Positions 28,607-41,500 of a DNA stretch of 64,000 nucleotides are shown piece after piece. This DNA is from Ciona savignyi. Lineage: Eukaryota; Chordata; Ascidiacea; Phlebobranchia; Cionidae. Under the pieces are notes generated by a model. The model was given only the letters and a program-made list of their open reading frames with translations. It was not told where the DNA came from and did not search any database. The DNA is taken from assembly GCA_000149265.1 (NCBI GenBank), contig CH003364.1, forward strand, positions 540,392 to 604,391. The letters are read 5' to 3'. The number at the start of each line of letters is the position of its first letter. The first letter of the stretch is position 1. The position numbers and the translations under genes are program-made.

Positions 28607-28900
28607 TATAGGATAAGATATTCGTGTTTATCCTCGTGAATGGAAAAACAAGGTGGTTAACACACGGGCATTCTTCAGATCACCTCGCGCTTACCGTCGG
28701 GTTACCGGAGCTATTGAAGTGTGTTGTGTATGATAGACACGTTCCTTCAATTTGGTAGAACCCATTAATCCGCTGGGTTTAGGCAATGTCCGTAAAGTGC
28801 CTTGCCCAAGGACACAACCGACTAGCTGATGACCAGTTTCGCACCTGCAACCTTTCGATTAAAAGGCGACGCACTTAACCGCTATACCAACCGGCCGGAC
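28607..28900 (-). repeat. near full-length SINE between ARPC4 and the phosphatase gene
   Basis: From GGATAAGATATTCGTG to TATACCAACCGGCCGGAC, complete with tRNA-like head (TTTCGATTAAAAGGCGACGC). Confidence 0.92.
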
Positions 28901-29024
28901 AGCACACTGCAATAGCTCCGGTAACCGAGGGTGGGCGCGGGGAGATATGACGATCGCCCGTGTGTTAATTCCTTTGGTTTTCCCATTCACGCGAATAAAC
29001 ATGAATATCCTATCCTATCCTAAC
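28901..29024 (+). repeat. SINE tail in opposite orientation, abutting the previous copy
   Basis: CACACTGCAATAGCTCCGGT through TTTTCCCATTCACGCGAATA to GAATATCCTATCCTATCC. With 28607-28740 it forms an inverted pair of about 120 bp. Confidence 0.9.
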
Positions 29025-29505
29025 TAACTGGTTTCACTGAAGTTGTAAAGTAATGTTTTTTAACCAAACAGGGAAATGGAAGTCGCCGATGCCAACCACT
29101 AGCGTCGCTAAAGAGCAAGTTCTAAATGTGATACATTTATACAGTTAGGGTGTAGGATGGATAAGAAGATGTTGTTAGATAGTCATTTGCAAAATCGGGC
29201 GGTGTTATCGAACCCCCTAAGCCCTAACCATGTTGGCATGATAGACTATTGTTTTAACGACGTCTTCAGTAAAATACATGTAAAAGTACCTCGTACATTT
29301 TAATATGATGCAGTAGTATATGTCAATTATTTTCTATGCAGACCGTTAAGCCAAGACGTAGGACTTAAATGTACTGGCAGTAGATCAAACTGTCAGTGAG
29401 TCAGGTGCGGGTAAAATCAACTTCAATTTGCAAGGTTAATAAAGTGAAAAAACAACTGAACATGATATAACTGTGCAAAGAACTGCTCATCAGCCCTGAT
29501 ACAAA

Positions 29506-32500
29506 ATGTCGATGCAAGGAGCCATCGACGATTTTATAGACAATGCAGAAAAATTATATAAAGAGAATGAAAAGGGCGAAGATGGATTTACTATTGAATT
29601 TCAGGTAAATAATGTTTTTTTAGTTGAGCTCTGTGCATGGTTTTTGGTGTTTTCTGGTTTAACTTCAGTTTTTTTTTATTTTCGTATTGTTGAATCTTGT
29701 CCGACTGGCGGGTCAGGTGGTTTGATTCAGCTTTTCCCAAACTGGCCGCCGCGGCGCCCCCGGGGGAACCGCGAGACTTTGCCAGGGGCGCCGTGATAGC
29801 ATGCGGAAGTTGCTGCAATTATTGTTTTTTTTCACAAAAAAAAACAGTACATGTGTGTTACACCAGTAAAACGTTAATTGGAGATGTTTAAGCCTGGTGT
29901 GCAACCCCATACACTAGCATACAGCATTCATTTTACTTGTAAAATCCATTGTTCGGTGTTATATGCCACCATTTGCTCACTGACATGGCATTGTTTTCGA
30001 ATAATGGTTTGTCAAATAACTGCTTTGCATTAATTGACTGTTCGTCACTTTAGTATTTTAATGAATAGTTTTAAAGAGTTTAAATGGTTATCCAAATGCA
30101 TGCTATTGTCTGGATATACAATACATGCAGTTTGAAAATTTTGGCTTTATGAGGGAGCCGCAAGGTTTAATAAGTTTACAAAAGGCGCCGCCAACAAAAA
30201 AAGTTTGGGAACCACTGGTTTGATTGATTGGTGGTTAGTGTCTCAATCATACACATCAAATGCAATAGTGGTAACCACATGATGGGCGGTAATCTGGAGA
30301 ATAACTGTGTGTTAGATGCCGCTTGCGTTTTCCCACAGATTAGTCTGGTGGTTAAGTGTGTCGCCTTTCAACCGAAAGGTTGTAGGTTCGAAACTGGTTG
30401 TCAAATAGTTAGTTGTGTCCTTGAAACATGCACTTAATGGACATTGCCTAAACTTAACGGATTAGTAAGTTCTACCAAATTGAGGTCTATCATACACAAC
30501 ACACTGCAATAGCTACGGTAACCCGACGGTGGTCCTATCCAATCCTATCTTGTGCATTTAACAAAAAAACTACGATGAAATGAATGTGTAGTATTCAAAA
30601 ATTTCTGTGAAATTTAGAAGGGAAAATACAAATTGAATTACGGCAAACTAACTTTGACCTATTCACTGATCTCAACACCAGATTTTATCCATATTTGAAA
30701 CCATAGTAGTTTTTTAAGTTTTTTGTGTGTGTCAGTAAAAATATTCCTTTTGTATACATATGTTCTTGGACTTATTTTAATTATTTAGAATTTGGAGTGC
30801 AATTTTGTTACCTTGTTTATGTATGCGCCGTGCTTTTCAGACTGCTCTCCAACCTTAGCAGGCCTAACTGATAACCTCCTAAAATAGGGATTTCCTAAAA
30901 TATGAGTCCTGAGCAATACAAATAAAAACTAGAACTGTACATCAATGATTAATTGATTTGTTGTCAGTTAAACACTAAACAATAAATAAACAGATAACCG
31001 GTTTCTGTGTAAACCAAACAAAAAAGCAATCATATAATGTAAACAGTTTTTATCTATACCTTTGTACATTACTTTCTGTTCTTTATAAATACAAATGAAT
31101 GGAAAATTGAACAGATTTTTATTTTATGTGATTTTAATGTATTGCATTTTATGACCAACTTTTTTTATCAGATAACCGTTATTGTAATTTGGGTTACGTA
31201 TATGCTCAGTTCTAATAACTATTTTTTGTTGTTTTGTTTGCAAATATGTTGCTATCTTTGTTTAAATTATCATTTTTGTACTTATATTGGTTTTTTTTTT
31301 TTAATTATATGTTTTAGGCTGGTTAGTTTGGTGGATTAGTTTTGTCGCCTACTAATCGAAAGGTCTAAGATCGAAATTAGCTACTAGAGAGTTGGTTGTG
31401 TATTTTAGGACACTTAGTGTTTGTCGCAAAAACCCAGCGAATTAATTGGTCGTACTAAAACTAAAGGAACATAGTATATAACACACTCAAATAGCTCTGG
31501 AAAACCAACATTGGGCGCTAGGTGATCTGACGTTTACAGTGTGGTGACCCCTTGGTTTTCCCATTTACTGAAATAAAACATGAATATCCTATCTTAAATA
31601 CAGATATTGCAGTTAAATCAAGTCGATCAGACATGGTACCAGGATAACAACAATAACTACACTTCCTTTTCTTACCATTAAATATCATTTTACATTATTT
31701 CCATAGCAATTGAAGCAACTATCACTTAAGCTGAAGCAGAGTAACGACCCAATCTACAGTTGCACAGCCGGAGAGAAACTGGACAATAAAAAGAAAAATC
31801 GCTATAAGGACATTTTGCCGTGTAAGCATATGCACCAACTTAAGGGTTAAGAGTGTAAATTAGGGGTTGGCAACTTCTCTAGTCAGTATGCCAGGGCAGA
31901 TATTGGATAAAAATGTGCTTGGTGGGCCGGATTATTGCATGAATAGTACTCAATATCTTAATTACAGGGTATGTTTAAATGGGATTTGCGGGCCGGTCAA
32001 AATCCCTTCAAATTTTGGTTAATAAAATTTTAATACATTAAGAAATATAATAGATTCTAACTATCATAATATGTATACATTTATAATTGAGCTGTGCTAG
32101 AAAAAATGTCTGTATTGTACATAATGTATTTGTTACACTTAGTTAGCTGGTTTTATTTGTTGCTCTAAGTTTATTTTATGCACTGCTAATATCTTTTAGC
32201 TTTGATTAAGATACACTTTTTACAAACATGGCAATTTAATAAGTGTATGACTAATGACTATGCTATGCGATAAAGCATGTGCATCTATGCCAATTAGCAG
32301 CCTTAATATCCATTCTTGTTACAAAAAAGTCACCCAAAACGTGGATCTATAAGATGGATATAGGCAATTGGGTAAAAGAAAAAGAAAACACACTGAACCT
32401 TTCCATTTCCATTTATCTCTTGCTCCATGTAAGGACTTAAATAAGTATAGAGCAAATATCTCATTTTTGCAGTTGATTCAACTCGAGTGAAGTTATCCCC

Positions 32501-35500
32501 AAACAGCGACGCTTCTGATTATATCAACGCAAGTTTTATACAGGTTAGTTGTTTTTTTGGTTAAAACCTTATTAAAATATGCCGGAGTCTCTTCAATTTT
32601 ATTCTACATTAAAAAGTTACTATAATTAGCAAGTCGCATCACCTGTCACCCTTGGCTTGAACTATAACTGTTTTTTTTTTTATAAAACTTTAAGGTTAAT
32701 ATCAATTATTACTAAACTTACAACATTCTTATTACAACATCATGCACTAATAGCAAACAACAACATTAATCTTTTCATAGTTTAACCTGTTTTTGGTTTG
32801 CCTATTTTAGGGATGCACAATATAGGATAGTTAGGTATTCTAGAATATTCTAGAATAATACATTTCGAATCTAGAATTTCGAATCCTATTCTAGAATGTT
32901 TTACCATGTATTTAAATTTGCTATGCTGTGCATATATTTTCTCATTTATAGTGAATTAGCCATATGCTTTTAAACTGTGATGAGAGCAATTTATGTAGTC
33001 CAACAATATTTTACCATTACATATTTTTTAATCATATGTAACATCTCTAAACACTATCTGCCATGAGGGAGGATAATAGTCTAGTAGGTTGTTGTTGAAA
33101 TGAATGGCTAAGAAAAATGCTCCCAAACACCAGACAATTTTGATTTCACCAGTTTGGTGTCAAGACTAGCTATTAATGCCCTTGCACAATTAAACATTAA
33201 TTTACTATTTAACACAGTTATACCTCGGTAAAAAAATAATAAATTAATCACTGTAAAATCACCTAACTAAATAACACATAGGATATCATTAAATTGAATA
33301 CATAGGATATCATTCATTGTGTTTATTGAAAACATAGTTGTTTAAGTGAAATATATATTGCAAATACTAATGTGTTTAGTCTGTAAATAACTCTTCCCGC
33401 CTTTGGAATAATTGCGTCGTATTTAAAGGAGCGATAAACCACGTGATTACAGCCGGGCGAACCTGACCTACTTTCTTTGTGCGTGCGTGAGTTATAAGCG
33501 CGTCTGTCCACGATGCACGTGTATGGGACGACTGATAAGATAATGTTGTTGTGCTTTAATGCAAGTTGTATTTCCGAGCTACCGCTTTAGAAAATGTATG
33601 GACGCTTTCGCACGATAGATGCACTTTCGGTATGGAGAAACGCATTACGGGTATTACATACGAATGAAGAAGCCATTTTACAATTTTGAGATTACGAATT
33701 TACTTCAATGTCGATTCACCAAAAGTTTCTTATCATTGTTATCCACTGTCGCACGCTTGCTGAAACGATACGCTGACGTCAGCATAATCGGCATCACGCG
33801 TGTTCTTGCGCGTTGGATCGCAGCCAATATTTTACGTTTTTAATTTCGAATCCTAACTATTCTTATTAAATTGCTTGTAAAGATTCGAATCCCTAGAGAT
33901 TCGAATCTCAAAGATTCGAAATTCTATATTGTGCATCCCTAGCCTATTTTTTTATTAGATGATGAAATTATAGCTTATGGGGTATGGCAATAAAGACTGA
34001 ATCAGTATATGAATTGGTTGAATTAACTATTCGACCACATATGCTGTAGATGAATCGTTTATGCCTACCATTTGGCCACACATGCTGTATATGAATCGGT
34101 CGTTTTAACCATTTGTCCACACATGCTGTATATGAATCGGTCGTTTTAACCATTTGTCCACATATGCTGTATATGAATCGGTCGCACTAACAATTCAACC
34201 ACACAACTTTTTCCAAATTTTATGAATCAATATTAATAACATCTTTGCAAATACCTTGTTTCAGGGTGTAGATGGCAACAACAGTTACATCGCTTCCCAG
34301 GGTCCCTTACCACACACAGTCAATGACTTCTGGAGGATGCTTTGGGAATACAAGATCAATGCCATCGTCATGGTGTGTAAGGAATTCGAAATGGGGAAAA
34401 GGAAATGTGAAAAGTGAGTTCATACACCACTGAGGTTTAGGGGAAAATAAAGTAGAATTCTTAATCTTAATGATTCCATAACTTGAATATAAAACCCCCA
34501 TTGTTTATTTCTATCCTAATTCCTAGTTAACAAAATTAAAAATGTAATATTTTTGTAAATTTAAATTTTTTTTTAATTAAATACCTTTATTACCTTCTGT
34601 AATTTCTAGCATTACTTAATATATTCCAACTAATAATAAAAAAATATAGTAAGAAAGACTTGGCCCTTAAGCGGTACAATACTCAAGCTAGAATGCATGA
34701 AGTATAAACTGATTTACTTCATAAGCTCCTATACCAAAGCTTTTAAAAGTACTCGCTAAGAGAAAGACAATTAAACTTAATTAATTGTGCAGATATTGGG
34801 CGGAAAACAACGAAATAAAAAATTTTGGAGACATTTCTGTAAAGCTTGTAAGTTTTCTTATATTCGCGATATTTTTGTTGTTTTCTAATAATGTTTGGAT
34901 TTATACTGTGCTGTAGTTAGTTGCACACAAAGTCCTCATTTGTGCATAATAGCCTACGTTAATTTGTTAAGTCATCGGATTAAAGTTAGAGAAGCAAAGT
35001 TTGCAAACTAAATTGCAAAATTTTACCACGGTCAGGCCTTTTATTTAACACAGCGTTTTAAACTAAACAGCTTCCATTAACATAAACTGAGGATTTATGC
35101 AATATTGTAGAAGCTCATTTGACAAAAACAAAGGCACACTCAATGCATATAGGCCTTAAGCTTACAAGGAAATGGTGTCGTATGTACAGCTATTTTAATA
35201 GGCGGTGTTATTTTTAGTTTACCTTTCCAACACTATTAATATTGTCCAAAAATTTGGATTTGCTGCAACGTTGATTGCTAAAACAGCAAAACCAACACAA
35301 AAACAAATATTTTATTTGATGCCTTGGAAAAAAGTTTTATTTGACATAAATTGCAACAGCGGGAATTAGAAATAAGGATAATTTTAATCACCATATGCTA
35401 TTTTGATGTTTAGGAGCACGAGGAGAGTAGTCACCGTGGATACGACATTAGATTCCTTGTGGTGCAGAAAGGCCAGGTTTGTTGGTTATAACGTTGTCAT

Positions 35501-38500
35501 TGCTGTATTACATGTTTGAGAAGAAACACAATTGTATGTAGGGATGCACAATATAGGATAATTAGGTATTCTAGAATATTCAACAATAATATATTTAGAA
35601 TCTAGAATTTCGAATCCCTTTCTAGAATGTTTTACCATATACTTAAATTTGCTATGCTGTGCATATATTTTTTTTTATTTAAAAAAAAGATACCGGGCGG
35701 TAAATAATTATTAAATGTACTGAACTAGACATATGGTGTTAAACTGTGATGGTAACAAACTACGTAATAAAAAAATATTGCACCATTTACAGTTTTTTCA
35801 TAATATGTAACGTCTCTAAACACTTAATTTATCATTTAACACAGTTATACCGTGGTAAAAAAATTGTAAATTATTTACTATAAATTCACCTAAGTTAATA
35901 ATCGAACACATAGGATATCATTTTTTGTGCTAATTAAAAACATAGTTGTTTAAAGGGAATAAGTATTTTTTAATTATTTAACTTGTTCAGTCGCTAAAAA
36001 ACTTTTCCGCCTTTGGAATAACTGAACCATATTTAAAGGTGCGATTTATAACCTGGTAATTAAAGCCCGGCGAAAGTGTACATGTGTTTTAGGCGCGTCT
36101 GTCCACTACGCGAGTGTATGACTACTGATAAGATATGTTGTTGTATTGCTGAGAAACAAGTTGTATTTCTAAGCTCCCGCTTAAATAAATGTTCGGACAC
36201 TTTCGCGCGATAGATGCGCTATTTCACTAAAACGTTTCACCAAAAGCTTCTTATCAAGGTTATCAATTGACACACGCTTGCTAAGACATTGCGTTGACAG
36301 TTGCACAATCGGCACTACGACTTTTGTCACGCTATGGATTGCAGTCTTAAATCAACGATTTTAATTCAAATCCTAACTATTCTTATTAAATTGCTCATAA
36401 ACTAAAAGATTTAAAATTCTATATTGTGCATCATTTTTTTAACTGAGAATGTTTTTTGTATTTTTTTGGCTGAAAAAGTTTTTCTATTTTTTGCTCAAAG
36501 TCAAAATTTCATCACTAGTTTGTTGGTCAAACTGTTTCCTTCTAGCACAAGGGATTCAATAAAATGAATTTACATTATTAAATTTACAACGGTCACTTAT
36601 TTTAAGCAGTTACATCCATGTATCTCACTAAAAATGTGTACCTAAAAGGTTTTTACAAATTGGTATATTAAATGTTAGATGTTTTAATACCCATTTATGT
36701 GTATTAGATCAGTCATAAAAAAATTTGCATAGATTTATAATATATAATGTGTTATGTACAAATTAAAGTGTTTTTTAAGTATTAACGGCATACTTTTTAT
36801 TATCTTTATAATATTATAACTATTTTTGACGAAACTAAAAATTAAAAAAATCTGAGTCAGAAAATCAAAAATTTTGAAACAGATCATGTAAAATGTCAAT
36901 CATGCTCGTGACATAAGTTGGTTTCGTGTCAATTTTCTATCAGGATTTTGTTTCGGGTTAAAACGTGATAGGACTTATGCTTAGTAATGGGACTTTCAAT
37001 GAAATGCATTCGGCTAAGTCATGACTCCTATTTCATACACGATACGCAATTTATTCAGTCAATGCTATACTTAGTATTATACACCAACCTATATAGACAG
37101 TAAAATGACTCATTTGTATGGAGTATTGGTAGAAATGGAATATACCTTTTTATTAGTCGATTTTTCACCATTACCAACTGTATTACCATTTTTTAGTCAT
37201 TTTTACAAAAATACTTGTTAATGCCCTGTTATAACTTGGTAACGCTCTATTATTAATTTTCAAGTCATTATAAAATCCATAAACGCCATAATTTTGTATC
37301 TTTAATTGTAAGGTAAATTACGCGGACGTGAAAATTGCTACTTTTTATTCCACTTCAAATGCCGATCGTTACAATTCATTAAGCAGTGGCACCTTTTTGC
37401 ATATGCAATTCGGTTCCTACAGTTTCCTGTATGTAATTTTAACACACACAGGGCAATGGTAATAGAACTGCAACTACGTCATATTACTCAGTTCGTTCAC
37501 AATTATTCATTCAATTTGCTGCTAGAACTGTTTCTGCAATTGGGCACACAATGGGTGGGAAATCAAGTTTTCCCTTAAAAATAGTGAAGCCTTTGCAAAA
37601 GTCAACAGAAATGTAATTTTTGTTTTTCTCTAGGGAGCCAAAACATATATAATTTTTTTCTCTATTTATGGTACAGATTATATATCTCATGTAAAATTTT
37701 AAATTTGTGCTATACACCTAAGAATTTTTACATTACATAACTCTGCACATTTTGTGCTACACCGTTTCTGGCTGGTTTATTAACGTTTAATTTAATATAA
37801 AAAATCTTTGAACTACAGTTGACCAAAACCGCTTGACTTTAAAATATTTTAATGCACCATAACAAACCCACTTAACAAAATATTTAAAGAGTTCTCTGAC
37901 ATTTTTAGATATTTTTTCCATAGCAGTAATTTTAAAAATCATTATTATGACTCCGGCGTTTTTTATTCATTTTTCAGTGACAAAGACTTTCTTTTCGGGT
38001 GAAAAACTTCTCGATTTTAAATAATTTCTGTGCTGATTTTTGTGGCTAATACTGGATTTACAGTTTTGGACTTTAACATTTGGTCAGAACCTCTTTCTTA
38101 TTTAACTAGCATTTAAATATGAAAGTATTTTATTTTTATTTTTATCAAAATACTAGGACTAAAATACAAATCCACCTATTATTCCCTGAATTAGTTGTTC
38201 AATATTCAATGGATTTTATGACTTCAATTTACGCCATAGGAAAGCCGGAAACTACGTCAGATACATTACAAAGCCTGGCCTGACCACGGAGTTCCCCGAA
38301 CTAGAGAGGAAATCTTAAATATGGTGAAGTACGTCCGCACTATACAACCTTACAGGTAAGCACGCAGTGTGTAGTCATATATTGATATTATAAAGCATTT
38401 GCGGCTCATTTTATGGTGTCATTTCTACACAAATCATCCATACACCACCTTATCATTTGTGTTGCATATTAATGTATGTAAATACGAAATACCTATGCAT

Positions 38501-41500
38501 TATTTAATGGTTAATTGGTTTCCTGATTTGTTTTTAGTTAAATGTTAAAAAAATCAATAATGCTTTGTGTAGAAACCAAACAAAATATCAAACTGGTCCT
38601 GTAAAAACTTTCAGTTTAAATCTTATCAGTTTCAATGACTTTGTTCCACTTTCTAATACAACTTGACTAGTTAAAAAAAGTGTATATACAGTATTTATGC
38701 TCTTTTACGACCTTTCCCACAAATGAAACTTTGCACCTTTGTCCTTAAAATAATTTGACTTGCTTAAGAATTAAATTAAATCTGTCGCATGTTCATTTTA
38801 AGTCAATTAAATAAATTATTAATATTGTTCACCATCACTGCAATAAAACTCAAGTTTATGAGTTTTTCAACTTAATTCATTCCTCACCTATGTTTACTTT
38901 GTTAAGTTTTTTTTTGGTGTGATACAATATGGAAGAAACTGTTATGATTCTTATTCGAGGAAATGAGTAAGCATATTTTTTGCATCATAAATTTTAAAAA
39001 TGAAAAATTCAACAAAACCAACAATGTATGGTACTAAATGTTGCTGACGAAGTCATATTTTTTTAGCTAAACAAAGAAGATAAAACTTAGCCAAGTAAAA
39101 AGTTATAGTTAGTTCTGTTATTTAATGTATTGGGCAATCATCATAATCCAATTATAACCTGAATAGAAAATACCATATGCTGTAAATGCTAGCATGGTCA
39201 TACATTGAACCCTTTTTTTTTTAAATATTATTTTAAAGTGATGTGTTATTTTCGCTTTGTTAAAGGCGTTTCAAAAACGAGAAGTTTTTTACTTTTTTGT
39301 TCATTTGTGAACTAGCACAGCCACGATTAGCATGGAAGAGAAAGCTGCTTCTATGTTTATTATGGATCTTGGGTCTTGCCATGCTAACTAGGGAAGAAAA
39401 GATTTTACATGTCGCTTATTTTATACAGTTTTTATGAATCAATTACCTCGCAGATAATCAAGAAATTAAACTGCTGCTGTTTAAGTGTTTACGCCAACAT
39501 TAAGTTGTCCAAACGACACTCTCTTTCTTATATTGTGTGCTTAAGCCATATTTCTTTACTTAATTATTCCATTATCTTTTTATTCCATCACTACACAATA
39601 TGACACAGACACAAATATAATCAAATCAAGTGTTGGCTACCCTCATTATGGACGCTGCATTGTACTTCTATTTAAGTCGATTTCCATCATTCCAGCATGG
39701 ACAGGCAGGTGCCGTTGTGTATCCACTGTAGTGCTGGGTGTGGTCGGACAGGGGCTGTACTTGTCATCGATTATTTCCGCAATCTTCTACTGAATAAAGT
39801 AAGTCTAATGGTGGACGTATTATTAGACCCACCCATCTGACCTGTGCTTATGTTATGTAGATGATTAGTAAATTTTGTTCTTTGTATATCGGTCACCCTA
39901 TGCATGGTTAACTTCAATTTGAGACTTTTTGAAAAATTGTTCATAAAAAAAAAATTTTTCATTTGTTTTTCAAAATTTTTAAAATCGATTCAGAATTTAC
40001 ATCGGAATATGACAATACTCAAAGTTCTAATGGAAATGCGAAAACAACGAACTGCAATCGTCCAAACGAAAGTAAGTTGCCTTGTCTGTAATGCCCGTGT
40101 ATGTTACTGTGTATGCCCCGTATGAGCCTATCAGTCTCAGTCAAGTTAGTAAGATCGAAACTGGTCGTTAACTTGTCTTATGTGTTTTTGGGCAAGGCAC
40201 TTTGCCTGGTCCAACGGATTAATGGGTTTTATGACAACTGAAAGAATGTTTCAATTATACATAAAATTTACAATAATACAAGGTATATCATGGCTTTGTG
40301 CCCCATGTGTGTGTGTGCTACAGTTGTAAGAATGATTAAGTGGTAACGAAATCATATCCTGGTGCAGTTGGTTTGAGTTTTAAAAAAAAATATGTTCATG
40401 GTGAAATATTTGTGTCAATGAGATCTGCACTTTATTCCATGTACCGTATAACATGAATAACATGAGTGGTTCAGTTTTGATAACGGCGCGCCCGCACATT
40501 TATTTTCCCACAGGACCAGTACGAGTTCGTTCACCTTTCAGTGTCCGAGTTATTCGTCAAGTATTTAAAAGAGCAAGGGTGCGAGTCGAATTCCAATCTT
40601 TCCAAATCTCTCGGGTCTCGGAACTATGAGAACGTCACAGTCACCCCGAAGCCACCCCCTGCGTCCCACAAACCCACCCCCAACCCCGATGATAAATACC
40701 GACCCACCAACCTTACCCCTAAGCCCCGGGGTAATGACGTTAAACGGACATTATCTTCGCAACAGCGACTCGATAACCCCTTGGGCCCACCGCCCCCTAA
40801 ACCCACTCTCGGAAACCGTGGCAGGGGAAGCCCCTTAACAAGACCAATTTCAAGCTACGAGGTTCAGCATTATAGTTCAGACATGTTAACAGCCAGCCCC
40901 AGACAAGATAATCGCAAACTAAGCGCGTCGGCAATCCACGATCTACAACCGCCTGCGAAACCTGCGCTGAGAAAGAAGGAATCCTCTGGCTCGAATCCAA
41001 ATGATCAGAGAACTCCATCACCGGCGAACCGGTCGAACCAGTTCCAAACACAGTCCCCGCGCTTACATGTCCCAAAGACGAGCGCGCCTGTTGCAAAGCC
41101 CAAACCTCGGTAAGTTGCAACCTGCTTGCTTTAACTGTTTTCTGTACAGCTAGTGGTGTCTATTTTTAGATTCGAATAAAATAATGATTAGAAATATTTT
41201 TATTCTATCAATTTAAAATTAATTCCATAATGGTACAATATGGGTTTTATTTATAATTTTGATTCAAAATTATAAAAATGATAAAATTTGTTTCTTTTTA
41301 GTTAACAGTAATTATTGTTAAAATTTAAAATTAAGTATATCAATAAACATACATGGAATTCTAATTTTTCTTATTAAATTATTTAAAAAAATGATTTTTG
41401 CTTACTCTTAAAGTCTTATTTAGAGCGGTTCAAAATTCTAGATGAAATGATTGATTCAAAGATTCAAAATAAGTTCTGAAACCAAACCAATTTAGATAAG

